This document shows positions 10,298 through 19,616 of a stretch of 64,000 nucleotides of DNA, piece after piece. The position numbers and the translations under genes were made by a program. Position 1 is the first letter of the stretch, and each line of letters opens with the position of its first letter. The DNA is from an uncultured bacterium (lineage in GTDB: Bacteria > Planctomycetota > Phycisphaerae > Phycisphaerales > SM1A02), in assembly GCA_903919715.1 (NCBI GenBank), contig CAIXJC010000012.1, positions 144,062-208,061 of the forward strand, given 5' to 3'. Under the pieces are notes generated by a model that worked only from the letters and a program-made list of their open reading frames with translations, was not told the origin of the DNA and did no database searches.

Positions 10298-10320
10298 GCA
10301 TTCCTTCCCGCACACAATCC

Positions 10321-13311
10321 TTATGGAGCGATTGATGGGTCGATCGGTGCGAGAGGATCGACCGATTTTCCGCCAGACTTCTCGGGCAGATTGAGTTTGT
10401 GTTTCTCAACCATCTTTTCCGATTCGGAGGTGAGTGGCTTCGAAAGAACTTCGAGACGTTCACGTTCGTCTGCGTTGAAGTTGGTGTCGTTTTCATCCGG
10501 CGTATCCACGACGGTCGGAGTAACAAAGATCAGCAACTCTTTGCTGGATGAGTTCTCGTTCTTGTTGCTGAAGAAGAGGTCAAGAATTGGAAGGTTTCCA
10601 AGAACTGGGAATCCATTTTTCTCCTTCGCTTGCGATTCGACGCGAACACCGCTGATGACGATTGTCTGTGTATTTTTGACGGTGACATTCGTGTTCGTTG
10701 ATCGCCGCGAAATTGTTGGGTTGTTGCTGCCGCCGACATCGACAGCCGATGTCGTGTTGACGTTGGAAAGGAGCACCTTGATTTCCATCGCCACATTCTT
10801 TTCTTTCGTGATTCGTGGACGGACATTGAGTCCAATTCCTACGGGAATCTGATTGAAGCTCGATGTCGTCCCGCCACCGGTCGTCCCGCCCGTTGTGGAT
10901 CCAGTCAGGAAGGGGACGTCATCTCCTGCGAAGAATTCTGCCAATTTATTGTCGCTTGTAAAGACTCGTGGTTGCTGGAGAATCCGGACCGAGGTGTCTC
11001 GTTGTAGTGCTTGCAAGACGACTGTTGCATCGACTCCGAAACTAAAGTTGGAGACGTTCAAGACAGAAGGGAAAATGCCGTCCTTCGCTCCGTCAAACTC
11101 CAAAGGCTTTGCGGCGCTTCCAATGACGATCGCATTATTTGGATTCGACGGAGAAACCGTCCCTTGGGGTCCGAATTGAATTCCCATGGCGTATTGATCA
11201 CCCAATTCAACTTCAGCCAAGATGCTGGCAATCATGACCTGCCGTCCTGGTTGATCAAGTTCCGAAATCAGCTTGAGAACAGCTGTCTGGATTTCAGGAG
11301 TTGCGAGGACCAACAAGGAGTTCTGGTTTGCATTGGGAACAACTCGGCTCTTGCCGACGACAGCGCTGACTTCGGTCGACTGCGCACCATTCGCCCCACC
11401 ACGAGCATTTTGCCATGGGAATTGAATCGTCCCAGCAGCCGCAGCTCCACCAGACCCTGCTCCTGACCCAGTCGTATTCGATGTGTCTGTTGCACCGCCA
11501 GCGTCGAAACTGGCATTTGGATCGGTGACGCCTTCTTCTGGCGCTGTGATTCCAGCCCCAGATCCGCTTTCGGCAAGAAGGGCATTTATGATTTCTGCGA
11601 GCCCAATCGCACTTGCGTACTTCAACTGGACATTCGTCGGCATTCCAACAGTCAGAGGCGTATCGATCTTCGTAAGGAGGTCATCGAGCCAGACAAAATT
11701 GTCTGGCGTCTTCGTGACGATGATGAGCCGGTTTGAATCAGGATAAGCCTCGATTCGGAAGATATTGGCGACGGCAACATCCGCTCCAGAATCGCCACCG
11801 CCACCACCACCACCTCCACCACCTGCGAGTCTGGTCGCACCACCTCGTCCGCCACCCTGGGAACGACTTGCAGAGCCAGACTCGAGTAGCGATTGCAGAA
11901 GATCTTTGACCTTCAACGGATCGGTGTACTTGAGGTCATAAGACTTAAAGATCGCGCCATTCTTGGTCGGCGGGATATCCCATGATGACACAATCATCTC
12001 ACCGATTTTTGTCAGCGTGCTTGGATCGGAGCGCACCGTAATGGAATTCGTTGCGGCCAGAACTGTGACGACCAATGTCGGGCTATCTGCTCCACCTCCA
12101 GCAGGCGCAGCCTGTTGTGGATTCTGTCCAGGGCGTTGCGCCTGTCGATTGGGAGTTCTTGCAGCCGTACCCGAAGCAGGCGCACCAGAAAAAATAGTGT
12201 TGATCGCATCCGCAACTAAACTTGCGTCTGCATTTCGAAGTCGAAATGTTTCTGTGCGAGTGTCGGCGAATGGCGGGATGTCCAACACATTGATGATTTC
12301 TTGGCAGCGCTTGGCGAGTCCAACATCCCCCTCCAAGATGATCTGGTTTGAATTGTTGTCGACATCCATTTTCGCGTAATCAGGCATCGAAGAACTGAGG
12401 CGGTCGTAGACCGATTGAGCTCGGGTATGTTGAATCCCAAATATCTTGATGACGACCTGTCCGTTTTCTTCGAGTTTTAGGACATCCACGGATGGCCCCA
12501 GCACCATCGCTGGCTGCAATTTGCCGACATTCGTCAGCATGTCAACCATGATCAGTTCGTCCGTTTCAACCACCCCGATGTCATTGAGCCGAAATGCTTG
12601 AAAGATCAATTCAAGCGCCTTGAGTCGCGTGACAGCCTTGTCGCTGATGACGCTGATCGTCTGCGTTCGAAGTTGCGCAAGTCGCGGCAAGACTGCCTTT
12701 CCAGTGCATTCAACGATGAACGGGAAGAGGTCTTCGATCTTAATTTCTTTGAAATTGACCAAGACGGTTTCAGTCATATCAACTGGTCGTCGATCGGAGC
12801 GGAATTGCCGAATTGGCGGCATCGATGCCGTATTTAAAATGGTGACGCCGCCAAGTGGCTGGGCGTTGTTGGTGATTGGATTGCCGGCAGGACTATTCGC
12901 CGTTGGGGCGACGGTCGTTGAAGTGCTTTGCGTCGTCGAAACAGTTGTCGCTTGGGGCGCGGGTACAGCGACAGGGTTTGGAACTGGCGCTGCAACTGGA
13001 TCTGCAATTGGATCTGATACTGGTGGCACAGGGACTGGTTCTGACACCGGCGGTACTAGAGTCGGGTCTTGAGTTGGAACAGGTGGAACCTGAATCGGAG
13101 GAGGCAGTGGAACTCTCGGCTGAGTACTCGGTTGAACTCCTCGACTTGATGGCGACTGCGGCGCAGCAAGCGCAGAAGATGTCGCAATGAGAGCTACAAG
13201 CGAAATTGCAAGCGATGGCCCAAAGTTGAGCAGAGGTCTTGTGTTTGGGCGAGTCTGATTGCTCAAAGAAGGGGCTCCAAAGTTGTTCGAGTCTTGGCTG
13301 AAATGGGTCAT
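10321..13311 (-). CDS. gspD: Type II secretion system secretin GspD
   Basis: 996-residue secretin forming the outer-membrane channel of the type II system. An N-terminal hydrophobic signal (SLAISLVALIATSSALA) follows a 30-residue polar leader. Residues about 50-130 are a Pro/Val/Thr-rich linker. N-domains follow (VNFKEIKIEDLFPFIVECTG; LNVLDIPPFADTRTE region), interrupted by Gly/Ser-rich inserts. The C-terminal secretin domain carries RQVMIASILAEVELGD, the gate motif VPFLTGS and the family end VLGNLPILDLFFSNK. It is longer than typical GspD (650-750 residues) because of the linker and the inserts. It sits in order after the GspC-like gene. A polar tail of about 60 residues follows the last secretin strand. 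Confidence 0.93.
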   Translation of the reverse strand: MTHFSQDSNNFGAPSLSNQTRPNTRPLLNFGPSLAISLVALIATSSALAAPQSPSSRGVQPSTQPRVPLPPPIQVPPVPTQDPTLVPPVSEPVPVPPVSDPIADPVAAPVPNPVAVPAPQATTVSTTQSTSTTVAPTANSPAGNPITNNAQPLGGVTILNTASMPPIRQFRSDRRPVDMTETVLVNFKEIKIEDLFPFIVECTGKAVLPRLAQLRTQTISVISDKAVTRLKALELIFQAFRLNDIGVVETDELIMVDMLTNVGKLQPAMVLGPSVDVLKLEENGQVVIKIFGIQHTRAQSVYDRLSSSMPDYAKMDVDNNSNQIILEGDVGLAKRCQEIINVLDIPPFADTRTETFRLRNADASLVADAINTIFSGAPASGTAARTPNRQAQRPGQNPQQAAPAGGGADSPTLVVTVLAATNSITVRSDPSTLTKIGEMIVSSWDIPPTKNGAIFKSYDLKYTDPLKVKDLLQSLLESGSASRSQGGGRGGATRLAGGGGGGGGGGDSGADVAVANIFRIEAYPDSNRLIIVTKTPDNFVWLDDLLTKIDTPLTVGMPTNVQLKYASAIGLAEIINALLAESGSGAGITAPEEGVTDPNASFDAGGATDTSNTTGSGAGSGGAAAAGTIQFPWQNARGGANGAQSTEVSAVVGKSRVVPNANQNSLLVLATPEIQTAVLKLISELDQPGRQVMIASILAEVELGDQYAMGIQFGPQGTVSPSNPNNAIVIGSAAKPLEFDGAKDGIFPSVLNVSNFSFGVDATVVLQALQRDTSVRILQQPRVFTSDNKLAEFFAGDDVPFLTGSTTGGTTGGGTTSSFNQIPVGIGLNVRPRITKEKNVAMEIKVLLSNVNTTSAVDVGGSNNPTISRRSTNTNVTVKNTQTIVISGVRVESQAKEKNGFPVLGNLPILDLFFSNKNENSSSKELLIFVTPTVVDTPDENDTNFNADERERLEVLSKPLTSESEKMVEKHKLNLPEKSGGKSVDPLAPIDPSIAP

Positions 13312-13347
13312 TGGGAAACGGTTCAGGTGGGGATTGATTGCCTTAAA

Positions 13348-14376
13348 TCAACGATAAAAACTAGATTGCCGTTCACGCAGCAGGCCGAACTCCGTTCGGA
13401 GCCGGTCTTGGGTTGCTTGGTCTAGCCCTGCACTCTGGCGGGCTCTGGCAACTCGAGCGAGCATAGATGTCACTTCAGCTTGCGATAATGCCGAAATCTG
13501 GTCGGCGGTCAGTGCTGGAGGAGGCTCGTTCCCTGCGGCAGTTATTGGAGCGTTTGGGGAGCCGGTCTGTGGGGATGAAACTGGAGGAATGCGCGGGGTT
13601 TCGCGCTGGGCACTCGGTGCGTCAGGATCTGGTTGGTCTCTGGTGTCGATAGCACTCTCTGCGGGTGGCGTTGGCGCACTCGGATTGACGACGGCAGGGG
13701 CGTTTCCAGCAGCAGGTTGCGTAGCCTTCGCCACAGGCGCGGATTCTGCCGCGCGAGTGGACTTTTCATCGCTAGATTTCACTGCCAAACTGCCACCCGA
13801 AGCAGGCGTTCGGACGATTGGCGAATTACTGGCAGGTCCGATGGCCGTAATCTTCGACCAGTCAAAGGGGGCCCAAATTGGTACGGAATACGTTCCGCGC
13901 ATGTACTCAATGCGAACATTGGATGGGGCTTCAACGCCGATGACTTTGATCCCACCCTTTTCTTCACCAACCCGAATGCTCAGCGTTTCGCCGAAGTACA
14001 CCAAATCACCCAACATTCCAGTTGGCTTTGTTCCTGTGTATTCCGCAGGAGCTGCGGGTGGCGGCGGTGGAGGTGGTGGAGGTGCCACAGCGACTGGAGC
14101 AGGTGGTGGCGGAGCCGGTCGCGGAGGCGGCGATGGCATCGTGAACAGGCTTCGCCCAGTAAAGCGGTCGGACGAATTTTTTGTCAACGATGAATGACTC
14201 TCCAACGCTCGACTGAGCGCAGAATTTGATTCGCTTTCGGCTTGTGAAGTGAACAGCGTAGAAACAATGGGTGCCAGTTGTCCAAGAACGACCCATGCGC
14301 CGACCACAAATGCAACGATGCTGACGATCAATGGAGCAGACCATTTCACATGCATCGGCAAGCGAAAATCACTCAT
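13348..14376 (-). CDS. GspC-like inner-membrane protein of the type II system, with shared C-terminal module
   Basis: 342 residues. A single N-terminal membrane helix (SAPLIVSIVAFVVGAWVVL) precedes a Ser-rich stretch, a proline tract (PPPPRPAPPPPAP...) and a small beta domain (GDLVYFGETLSIRVGEEKG...). Then comes a Pro/Ala/Thr-rich linker and a helical tail of about 58 residues. This layout and its position between GspM and GspD fit the GspC clamp that links the inner-membrane platform to the secretin; sequence similarity to classic GspC is not evident, so the name is by position. The tail closely matches the tail of the GspL-like protein encoded nearby. The ATG at 14376 has AGGTGG upstream and overlaps the previous stop in ATGA. 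Confidence 0.68.
   Translation of the reverse strand: MSDFRLPMHVKWSAPLIVSIVAFVVGAWVVLGQLAPIVSTLFTSQAESESNSALSRALESHSSLTKNSSDRFTGRSLFTMPSPPPRPAPPPPAPVAVAPPPPPPPPPAAPAEYTGTKPTGMLGDLVYFGETLSIRVGEEKGGIKVIGVEAPSNVRIEYMRGTYSVPIWAPFDWSKITAIGPASNSPIVRTPASGGSLAVKSSDEKSTRAAESAPVAKATQPAAGNAPAVVNPSAPTPPAESAIDTRDQPDPDAPSAQRETPRIPPVSSPQTGSPNAPITAAGNEPPPALTADQISALSQAEVTSMLARVARARQSAGLDQATQDRLRTEFGLLRERQSSFYR
13351..13524 (-). other. C-terminal module of the GspC-like protein, copy of that in the GspL-like protein
   Basis: Residues about 285-342. Shared pattern: LT-x-(D/E)QI-x-A, QAE, L-x-RV-x-RAR, G-x-D-x-A, RLR-x-EF-x-LL-x-E. Aligned by eye with 14984-15151, about 27 of 51 positions are identical without gaps. 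Preceded in both proteins by a low-complexity Pro/Ala/Ser/Thr linker. Confidence 0.8.
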
Positions 14377-14984
14377 GATCCACCTTTCTTGCGAACATCG
14401 CGGGCGGCGATTGCCCAAGCCTCAGTTGAAAGTCGAATGTCAACCTTCTTTTGGTTTTCAATCCATCTCAATTTGATCGAGTTCAGAGCGTCGATTGATG
14501 GACTTTCTTCGAAATCGGCGATGATCTGCGCCACATCGTCAGGCGAAATTTCAAATTGGACATCGCCACGCATGCGTTCGATTCGTCGTCCAGCGCCGGC
14601 GACTTCACTCATCGTGCCGCTCGAAAATTTTCCGCCTGAGAGCGCCTCGTATCCATACAAAGTGATGTGATGTTTTTTCATCGTTTCGTTCACGGCAAGC
14701 GCGAGGCTCTCCGAAGTTTTTGCAACATCGTCTGGAATTTCCACGGATCCGAAAACGATTGCTGCACGCTCTACTTCTTTCGTTAAGGAGTTTTCGCGGG
14801 CCGCGCCTCGTTCGAGAAGCGATTGAATTCGGTCCCCTTCCTGAGTCCAATTTCGTGCGTAAGACCAACAATAGTCGTCAAGAAAAACATATATCACAAC
14901 GACGGCGATACCGATCAGTCCGAAGCGATACAGTGGTTTCAATTGGAGAAATCGAACACGGAGATTGAGTCGGTTTGCGTTCAT
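14373..14984 (-). CDS. GspM/PilO-like inner-membrane protein of the type II system
   Basis: 203 residues with one N-terminal membrane helix (FGLIGIAVVVIYVFL), a helical stretch (QEGDRIQSLLERGAARENSL) and an alpha/beta periplasmic domain of the ferredoxin-like kind seen in GspM and PilO. It is coupled by 4-base ATGA overlaps to the GspL-like gene before it and the GspC-like gene after it. Its partner should be GspL; the pair forms the inner-membrane platform. The assignment rests on size, topology and position, because these families diverge strongly. Confidence 0.7.
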   Translation of the reverse strand: MNANRLNLRVRFLQLKPLYRFGLIGIAVVVIYVFLDDYCWSYARNWTQEGDRIQSLLERGAARENSLTKEVERAAIVFGSVEIPDDVAKTSESLALAVNETMKKHHITLYGYEALSGGKFSSGTMSEVAGAGRRIERMRGDVQFEISPDDVAQIIADFEESPSIDALNSIKLRWIENQKKVDIRLSTEAWAIAARDVRKKGGS

Positions 14985-17032
14985 TTCTTTTTCGCTTGCT
15001 CGAGCAATAAATAGAACTCTGCACGCAGGCGAGCTTCGCTCGCATCATCGATCCCTGGGGTTCCGCGGGCTCGGGAGACTCTTCCAAGGGCCTCGCGAGC
15101 TTCGGCTTGAGTCATTGCCGCAATCTGTTCATTTGTCAGGGGTGGCGGGAGTACCGTTGCATCGCTCGTCGCTGTTCCTCGACCTCGCCGAGCGGTGTCG
15201 GGAGCGGCAGAACCGCCAGCCGGAGTCCCTCGACGTTTGAGTGCTCTCGAATCATCGCCAGTCGCTAGATCTGATTGCCCCGCACTCGGTTGGTTCTCAG
15301 TAGCAGGGGTAGTTGGTCCAGTCGGATTCGGTGTCGTCATTACCTTTGTTCTTGCCGAAGTTCTAGAGGGAGTGGTAGTGCTAGAGGGAGTGCTAGTGCT
15401 AGAGGGAGTTGTCGGTTCGACAACTGGTTCGCCAGTCGCATCAGTTGCTGATGTCGACGCCGTTGGCGTTCCTCGATTCATCGGGCTTGCCGTCGAACCT
15501 GCATCGGTTTCTGCCGGTCCATATCGTCGATCTCGTAGTGTTCGACGAGCGAAGTCTTGTGATTCTGGATAGTTGGGAACGAGCGAAGGGTTCGCTACCG
15601 TCGTATTAATCGTGAACTTGATTACACCGTTTGCGTTGGGGGCATCCCAGTTCTTTTCGATTCGATCGAAGACGCGCGATTCGCGAAGTTGTCGCTCCAT
15701 CAGCAGAATTGCTTCAGCGGCGCTATTACTTCCCTGGGGTTTCGCACTCCCTTGCAAGACAATCGGTGATCCTTGACTGATCGAGATGGATTCGAGTTCA
15801 ATTCCTTCGGGCGTTGCCGATGCGAGATCTCCAAGCAACTTCCCCATTGGCCAAGCGTGATTTTCGTATTCCCGATACATCGCAGTTTGTTGATCCGAAC
15901 GGATTAATGTTCGCTCATATGCGGCAGCATCTGGAAGTCTCCACTGTAAATACGCGAGTCGCCCTCCTGAGAGAACAGGCGGAGCGAGCGCAAGAATCAA
16001 TATGGCGGCGACAGCGATACGTGTTGCAGTCTTTGGCGTACTTGCCGCCGAAATGATGCGGGCGAGAATTCCCTCATTTGCGACGGTTGCCTTTGCCTTC
16101 AGCGAGGCGATTCGTGCGAGGGGGCCACCAAGTGCGATCGCCGTGCCGAGAAGAATTCCGTTGCGCTGCCACCAAGACTGATCCGCCTTACTGGATTGCG
16201 CAAGCGTTTGAAATGATTGGATCCCGCCAGAGAGGGGTGCAATCAGCCCGTCGGATTGTTCATTGAGGACGGCACGAAGCGCATTCAATATCAGTTGGAT
16301 CGATGTCTCTGGTACATCTGCAAGGAGAAGAGTTTCCCCAGCGCCTCGAATGATCGAAGCTCGCCATTCGTCCGGATCGCTTCCGTCTTCGCGCAATGTT
16401 CGAAAGGCGCTATGAAGTCCATCCGAGTATGCGATTGAAATCGCGCCAACTGCACGCTCAAGGTAAACGGCAAGCGATTCATGGCTCCCTTGAGCTATGG
16501 CGCCAGTCACGAGAGCAACGAGTGCCGCAATAGGTGGGGCGTAGACGATCTCCGTTTGATCTGCGAAAGATGCCGGAAGCGATGGGCCAGCGCTTGACAT
16601 TGTCCACTCGACCATCAACCCGATTCGTTGCCGATCTGGATCATTCGTCGGAAGAAGCGAAGCATTGGTTCGCCACCGCGCAGCCCCTCCAAGCAAGAGA
16701 TTTTCGACTTGAAGTCGCAGAGCCATTTCCAGTTGATCTGGAGAGGCTGGTGGCAATGTCATCGTTCGACAAATCACATCGCTTCCTGCCAACATCACTA
16801 CTGTTCGCGCCGCAAGGTGTTGTTCGAGCCAAGATCGGGCATCCTCAAGGCTGCTTGGTCCAGTGAATGTTTCTGAGTCCAGCAATTCGGTCCGACCCTC
16901 AGCGAGTCGCGCCAGAACAGCATCGCAGCCGACGAGCGCTTTCGCCGAGTAATGCACAGAAAGAATTGCCAAGCGACTTGGATCGCTTGGAAGTTTTGCA
17001 ACTTTCTTCTTGGACTTCTTGGTGAGTTTCAT
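14981..17032 (-). CDS. gspL: GspL-like (PilM/PilN-type) inner-membrane platform protein
   Basis: 683 residues. Residues 1-340 are a cytoplasmic actin-like domain as in GspL/PilM (LAILSVHYSAKALVG, SDVICRTMTLPPASPDQLEMALRLQ). A membrane helix follows near 340-365 (TRIAVAAILILALAPPVL), then a periplasmic PilN-like domain (GIELESISISQGSPIVLQGSA...). A Thr/Ser/Pro linker follows at about 530-625, with TSTPSS-type repeats, and the module shared with the GspC-like protein closes it. In the family, the cytoplasmic part binds the ATPase GspE. It overlaps gspK and the GspM-like gene by 4 bases each. The linker and tail make it much longer than a standard GspL (about 400 residues). Confidence 0.8.
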   Translation of the reverse strand: MKLTKKSKKKVAKLPSDPSRLAILSVHYSAKALVGCDAVLARLAEGRTELLDSETFTGPSSLEDARSWLEQHLAARTVVMLAGSDVICRTMTLPPASPDQLEMALRLQVENLLLGGAARWRTNASLLPTNDPDRQRIGLMVEWTMSSAGPSLPASFADQTEIVYAPPIAALVALVTGAIAQGSHESLAVYLERAVGAISIAYSDGLHSAFRTLREDGSDPDEWRASIIRGAGETLLLADVPETSIQLILNALRAVLNEQSDGLIAPLSGGIQSFQTLAQSSKADQSWWQRNGILLGTAIALGGPLARIASLKAKATVANEGILARIISAASTPKTATRIAVAAILILALAPPVLSGGRLAYLQWRLPDAAAYERTLIRSDQQTAMYREYENHAWPMGKLLGDLASATPEGIELESISISQGSPIVLQGSAKPQGSNSAAEAILLMERQLRESRVFDRIEKNWDAPNANGVIKFTINTTVANPSLVPNYPESQDFARRTLRDRRYGPAETDAGSTASPMNRGTPTASTSATDATGEPVVEPTTPSSTSTPSSTTTPSRTSARTKVMTTPNPTGPTTPATENQPSAGQSDLATGDDSRALKRRGTPAGGSAAPDTARRGRGTATSDATVLPPPLTNEQIAAMTQAEAREALGRVSRARGTPGIDDASEARLRAEFYLLLEQAKKK
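14984..15151 (-). other. C-terminal module of the GspL-like protein
   Basis: Residues about 628-683, predicted periplasmic because they follow the single membrane helix. It matches the tail of the GspC-like protein (LTNEQIAAM against LTADQISAL; RVSRAR against RVARAR; RLRAEF against RLRTEF). It ends in a short basic sequence. No known domain is recognised. Confidence 0.8.
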
Positions 17033-18564
17033 GGTTCTCTGTACATCAAGATCTGCGCAGGCAGCGTCGAACGATCAACTGTCACGATCATTTCCGATTC
17101 GCCCCCGACGGTAAGCGATCGACCTTTGCTCGTGATCGTGAAAACGTAACTCTGAACATCGAGATTCTTTGCGAGCGAGGAGAGGATTTGTGGGGTCATT
17201 CCAGGAATGTCGAGTACCGCGGCGAGACTTGTAAGCCCCGTCGGCTTGGCATCTCGTCTTGCGATAAGACTATCGACGATCTTCGGATTCATGTCGAAGA
17301 CGTCCTTGAGTACTTGCCCAGAGACCGTGTTGATATTCATCTTGCCCGCTTCAGGTCGAGTGAATTCCTTCAATGTGCATTCATTCAGGACCTTTCCAAC
17401 TGTGGCGCTGTCCAGATTGCCAGGGCCGCCTTGAGCTTTCCCGCCAGTTGCGGAATCGCGTCCGCCGCTTGATCTCCCAGTACGCCCCCCACCAGTTGAA
17501 GAGCCACCTGAGCCGCCGGTTCCAGGCTTTCCACCGCCCGAACTCGCATTGGCCGTTCCGCCGCCGCGCGAATTCGCACCGCCAGTTGCACCTGCACTCG
17601 CACCTCCACTCGCGCCTCCACTCGCACCTCCACTCGCACCTCCACTCGCACCCGCAGGTCCGCCAGTTTGCTGGGAGAGCGTGGAGAGCGGTACGACTAA
17701 GAGTTGTTCGAGGCGTGCGTTGGGGGTCTTTGCGTAGGCAAGAAGTGCGCTTGCTTGTGGTTCAGTCACTCCCAATCGTTCAACAACTTCTGCGCTTGTC
17801 GCCTTTGTAAGATTCAATCGATCTTCACCACTGGCTGCAAGAGGGGATGTTCGTGAACTAGCAGTCAACATCCCAGACCATCCCGCATCAAGAATTCCAT
17901 CCGCATTATCGTCTGGCCACGTTTGATCGCCATCGTCTTCATTGGGATCGAGTCGTCCGTTCAAGTTCCAATCTTCGCCACGGGTGGAATCAGGCCAAAC
18001 TCCAGCGACTAATTCCAATTCGGCGAAATTTCGAAAATTGGCATTGCGGGGGACGTAAGACTTGCCGCGGTTTTGGTAGTAGGTCTTTTCCGCTCCCAGC
18101 ATGCCTGCGTCTTCGTTGGCATCACGCCAGTCGACAATCGCACCGACGATGTCTGGAGTCATGTCTCGGATATTCATCAGTTCCGTGCTCGTCAGCAGAT
18201 TGATGTTTGCCTTTGAGTGTTCATCGAGCGGCCCAGCGGTTTCGACGCCATCCAGAAAATGCCGGATGTCATATGTTCCAGTTTCCAGTTTTCCGTATGA
18301 ATTGTCTTCGAGGTCCAAGATCATTGAGAGTGCATCGTCGGGATCAGAGTTTTCGGTGTGATATTCCATGATGGCGATCATCGTTTCTACGCCAGCACGC
18401 GCAGCCCAGCGCGCTTGAACGCGGGCGATCGCATCGTTTCCCAAAATAGCTTGTCGAAATGAAAGCACTTGAAGTCCAGCGACGATTGCGGCACCGATCG
18501 CAACAGCCCAAATCACGATGACGAGTGCTGAACCACGACGAGCGTTGATGTCGTAGGTCTTCAC
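17029..18564 (-). CDS. gspK: Type II secretion minor pseudopilin GspK
   Basis: 511 residues. The prepilin leader RRGSALVIVIWAVAIGAAIVAG lacks the Glu at +5, as is normal for GspK, the pseudopilus tip. The large helical domain with helix-hairpin-helix-like repeats is visible twice: NINLLTSTELMNIRDMTPDIV and MNINTVSGQVLKDVFDMNPKIVD. An acidic DxNxD stretch (LNGRLDPNEDDGDQ) suggests calcium binding. A Gly/Ala/Ser low-complexity insert (GGAS repeats) lies near the middle and is unusual for the family (about 320 residues). It is coupled to gspJ and gspL by 4-base overlaps. Confidence 0.9.
   Translation of the reverse strand: MKTYDINARRGSALVIVIWAVAIGAAIVAGLQVLSFRQAILGNDAIARVQARWAARAGVETMIAIMEYHTENSDPDDALSMILDLEDNSYGKLETGTYDIRHFLDGVETAGPLDEHSKANINLLTSTELMNIRDMTPDIVGAIVDWRDANEDAGMLGAEKTYYQNRGKSYVPRNANFRNFAELELVAGVWPDSTRGEDWNLNGRLDPNEDDGDQTWPDDNADGILDAGWSGMLTASSRTSPLAASGEDRLNLTKATSAEVVERLGVTEPQASALLAYAKTPNARLEQLLVVPLSTLSQQTGGPAGASGGASGGASGGASGGASAGATGGANSRGGGTANASSGGGKPGTGGSGGSSTGGGRTGRSSGGRDSATGGKAQGGPGNLDSATVGKVLNECTLKEFTRPEAGKMNINTVSGQVLKDVFDMNPKIVDSLIARRDAKPTGLTSLAAVLDIPGMTPQILSSLAKNLDVQSYVFTITSKGRSLTVGGESEMIVTVDRSTLPAQILMYREP
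17594..17649 (-). repeat. 12-base tandem repeat encoding GGAS units in gspK
   Basis: Four to five near-identical 12-base units (cactcgcacctc on the plus strand) that keep the reading frame and encode a flexible GGAS linker. Expansion or contraction would change linker length without breaking the protein. Confidence 0.85.
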
Positions 18565-19616
18565 GGTCGCCCGCCGGCAGGTGCTTGATTGTTTGGGCGG
18601 TTATTCCCGCCGCCATTCCCGCCGCCATTGCGTCCACCGTTTCCGCCACCATTACCTCTGCCTCGACCACCGCCGTTGCCGTTCCCTCTTCCGCCGCCAC
18701 CCATTCCACCGCCGCCGCCATTTCCGATACCGCCACTCATCTCGACTCCACCAGGATTTCCTCCGCCTCGCCCGCCGCGACCACCAAAGCCTGGTGCGCC
18801 TCCTGGTCCTCCTGGTCCTCCTGGAGTAGCAATTCCGGCTGTCGGATCAACACTAGCCCCGCCGCCTCCGGCAGCAGCGCCAGCAAGATCGCCTGCTGCA
18901 CCGACGGGAGCGGTCTCTTCAGCCGCTGGTTCTTCGTAGGGGGGCATGACTCGGTCAATCGGAACTATGGTTCGAAGGCTCATCAATTCGCGGGCATCTG
19001 CGTAAAGATCGTCGCCTTGCGCATCACCACCAGAGGAAACAGTCACACGCAGTGCCGATGGCAGCCCGTTGATGTCGGAGTCCCACGAGTCGTACCAAGT
19101 TGTTCCGTCGTACGCCTCGATATAGAGACCAATGATTCCATCCATCACAGGTTCAGCTCGTCCGCCGCCGCCTTCGTTGTCATCTGGAACCGCATCTGAT
19201 CGCATCCATAAGGCGCTTCCAGATTCATCTTCAGTGATACGCAATTGGACTTCGTGTTCAATCCCGTCCCCCTCATATGTCTTGCCACGCACGGGCGAGA
19301 GTTTCGTGGAGTAGATCAATAAGTCGTTACGAGGGATTTCGCCAATTGGCGAGTCCATCATTCCACCAGTCAGCAAGACTCTCGTATCGATCAAGTTATC
19401 GCTTCGGATGACCTCTTGGAGTTCTCGCCGAACGCGTTCAAGCGCAGCATTCGCGCGCAGATGTGCATTGAGTCGGACTTTCGAAATTGCGCGCGAACGA
19501 GCGAGTTGGCTGAGAGAAGTTCCCAGTGTCCCCACGACGATCACGGCGATGATGGCGGCAATAATGAGTTCGACCAATGTGAAACCTCTGCGAAGTTGTT
19601 GATTACTTCGTCGCAT
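18561..19616 (-). CDS. gspJ: Type II secretion minor pseudopilin GspJ with Gly/Asn-rich tail
   Basis: 351 residues. The leader MRRSNQQLRRG precedes the cleavage site and FTLVELIIAAIIAVIVVG, with Glu at +5. The middle part has GspJ features (NAALERVRRELQEVIRSDNL, MDGIIGLYIEAYDG). The last 110 residues are Gly, Asn, Arg and Pro rich (GGGRGNGNGGGRGRG) and not part of the family; they may bind a surface or act as a spacer. The start at 19616 overlaps gspI by 14 bases; in-frame ATGs at 19622 and 19628 are alternatives. It pairs with GspI, H and K in the pseudopilus tip. Confidence 0.88.
   Translation of the reverse strand: MRRSNQQLRRGFTLVELIIAAIIAVIVVGTLGTSLSQLARSRAISKVRLNAHLRANAALERVRRELQEVIRSDNLIDTRVLLTGGMMDSPIGEIPRNDLLIYSTKLSPVRGKTYEGDGIEHEVQLRITEDESGSALWMRSDAVPDDNEGGGGRAEPVMDGIIGLYIEAYDGTTWYDSWDSDINGLPSALRVTVSSGGDAQGDDLYADARELMSLRTIVPIDRVMPPYEEPAAEETAPVGAAGDLAGAAAGGGGASVDPTAGIATPGGPGGPGGAPGFGGRGGRGGGNPGGVEMSGGIGNGGGGGMGGGGRGNGNGGGRGRGNGGGNGGRNGGGNGGGNNRPNNQAPAGGRP

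Noticed and set aside
17594..17649. Regular 12-base repeats as a CRISPR-like array
   Set aside because: Units are contiguous without spacers, in frame with gspK, and encode a GGAS linker.
18589..18939. Pro-rich open frame on the plus strand opposite the gspJ tail
   Set aside because: Mirror of Gly codons in gspJ; gspJ itself has a prepilin leader, coupling and family features.
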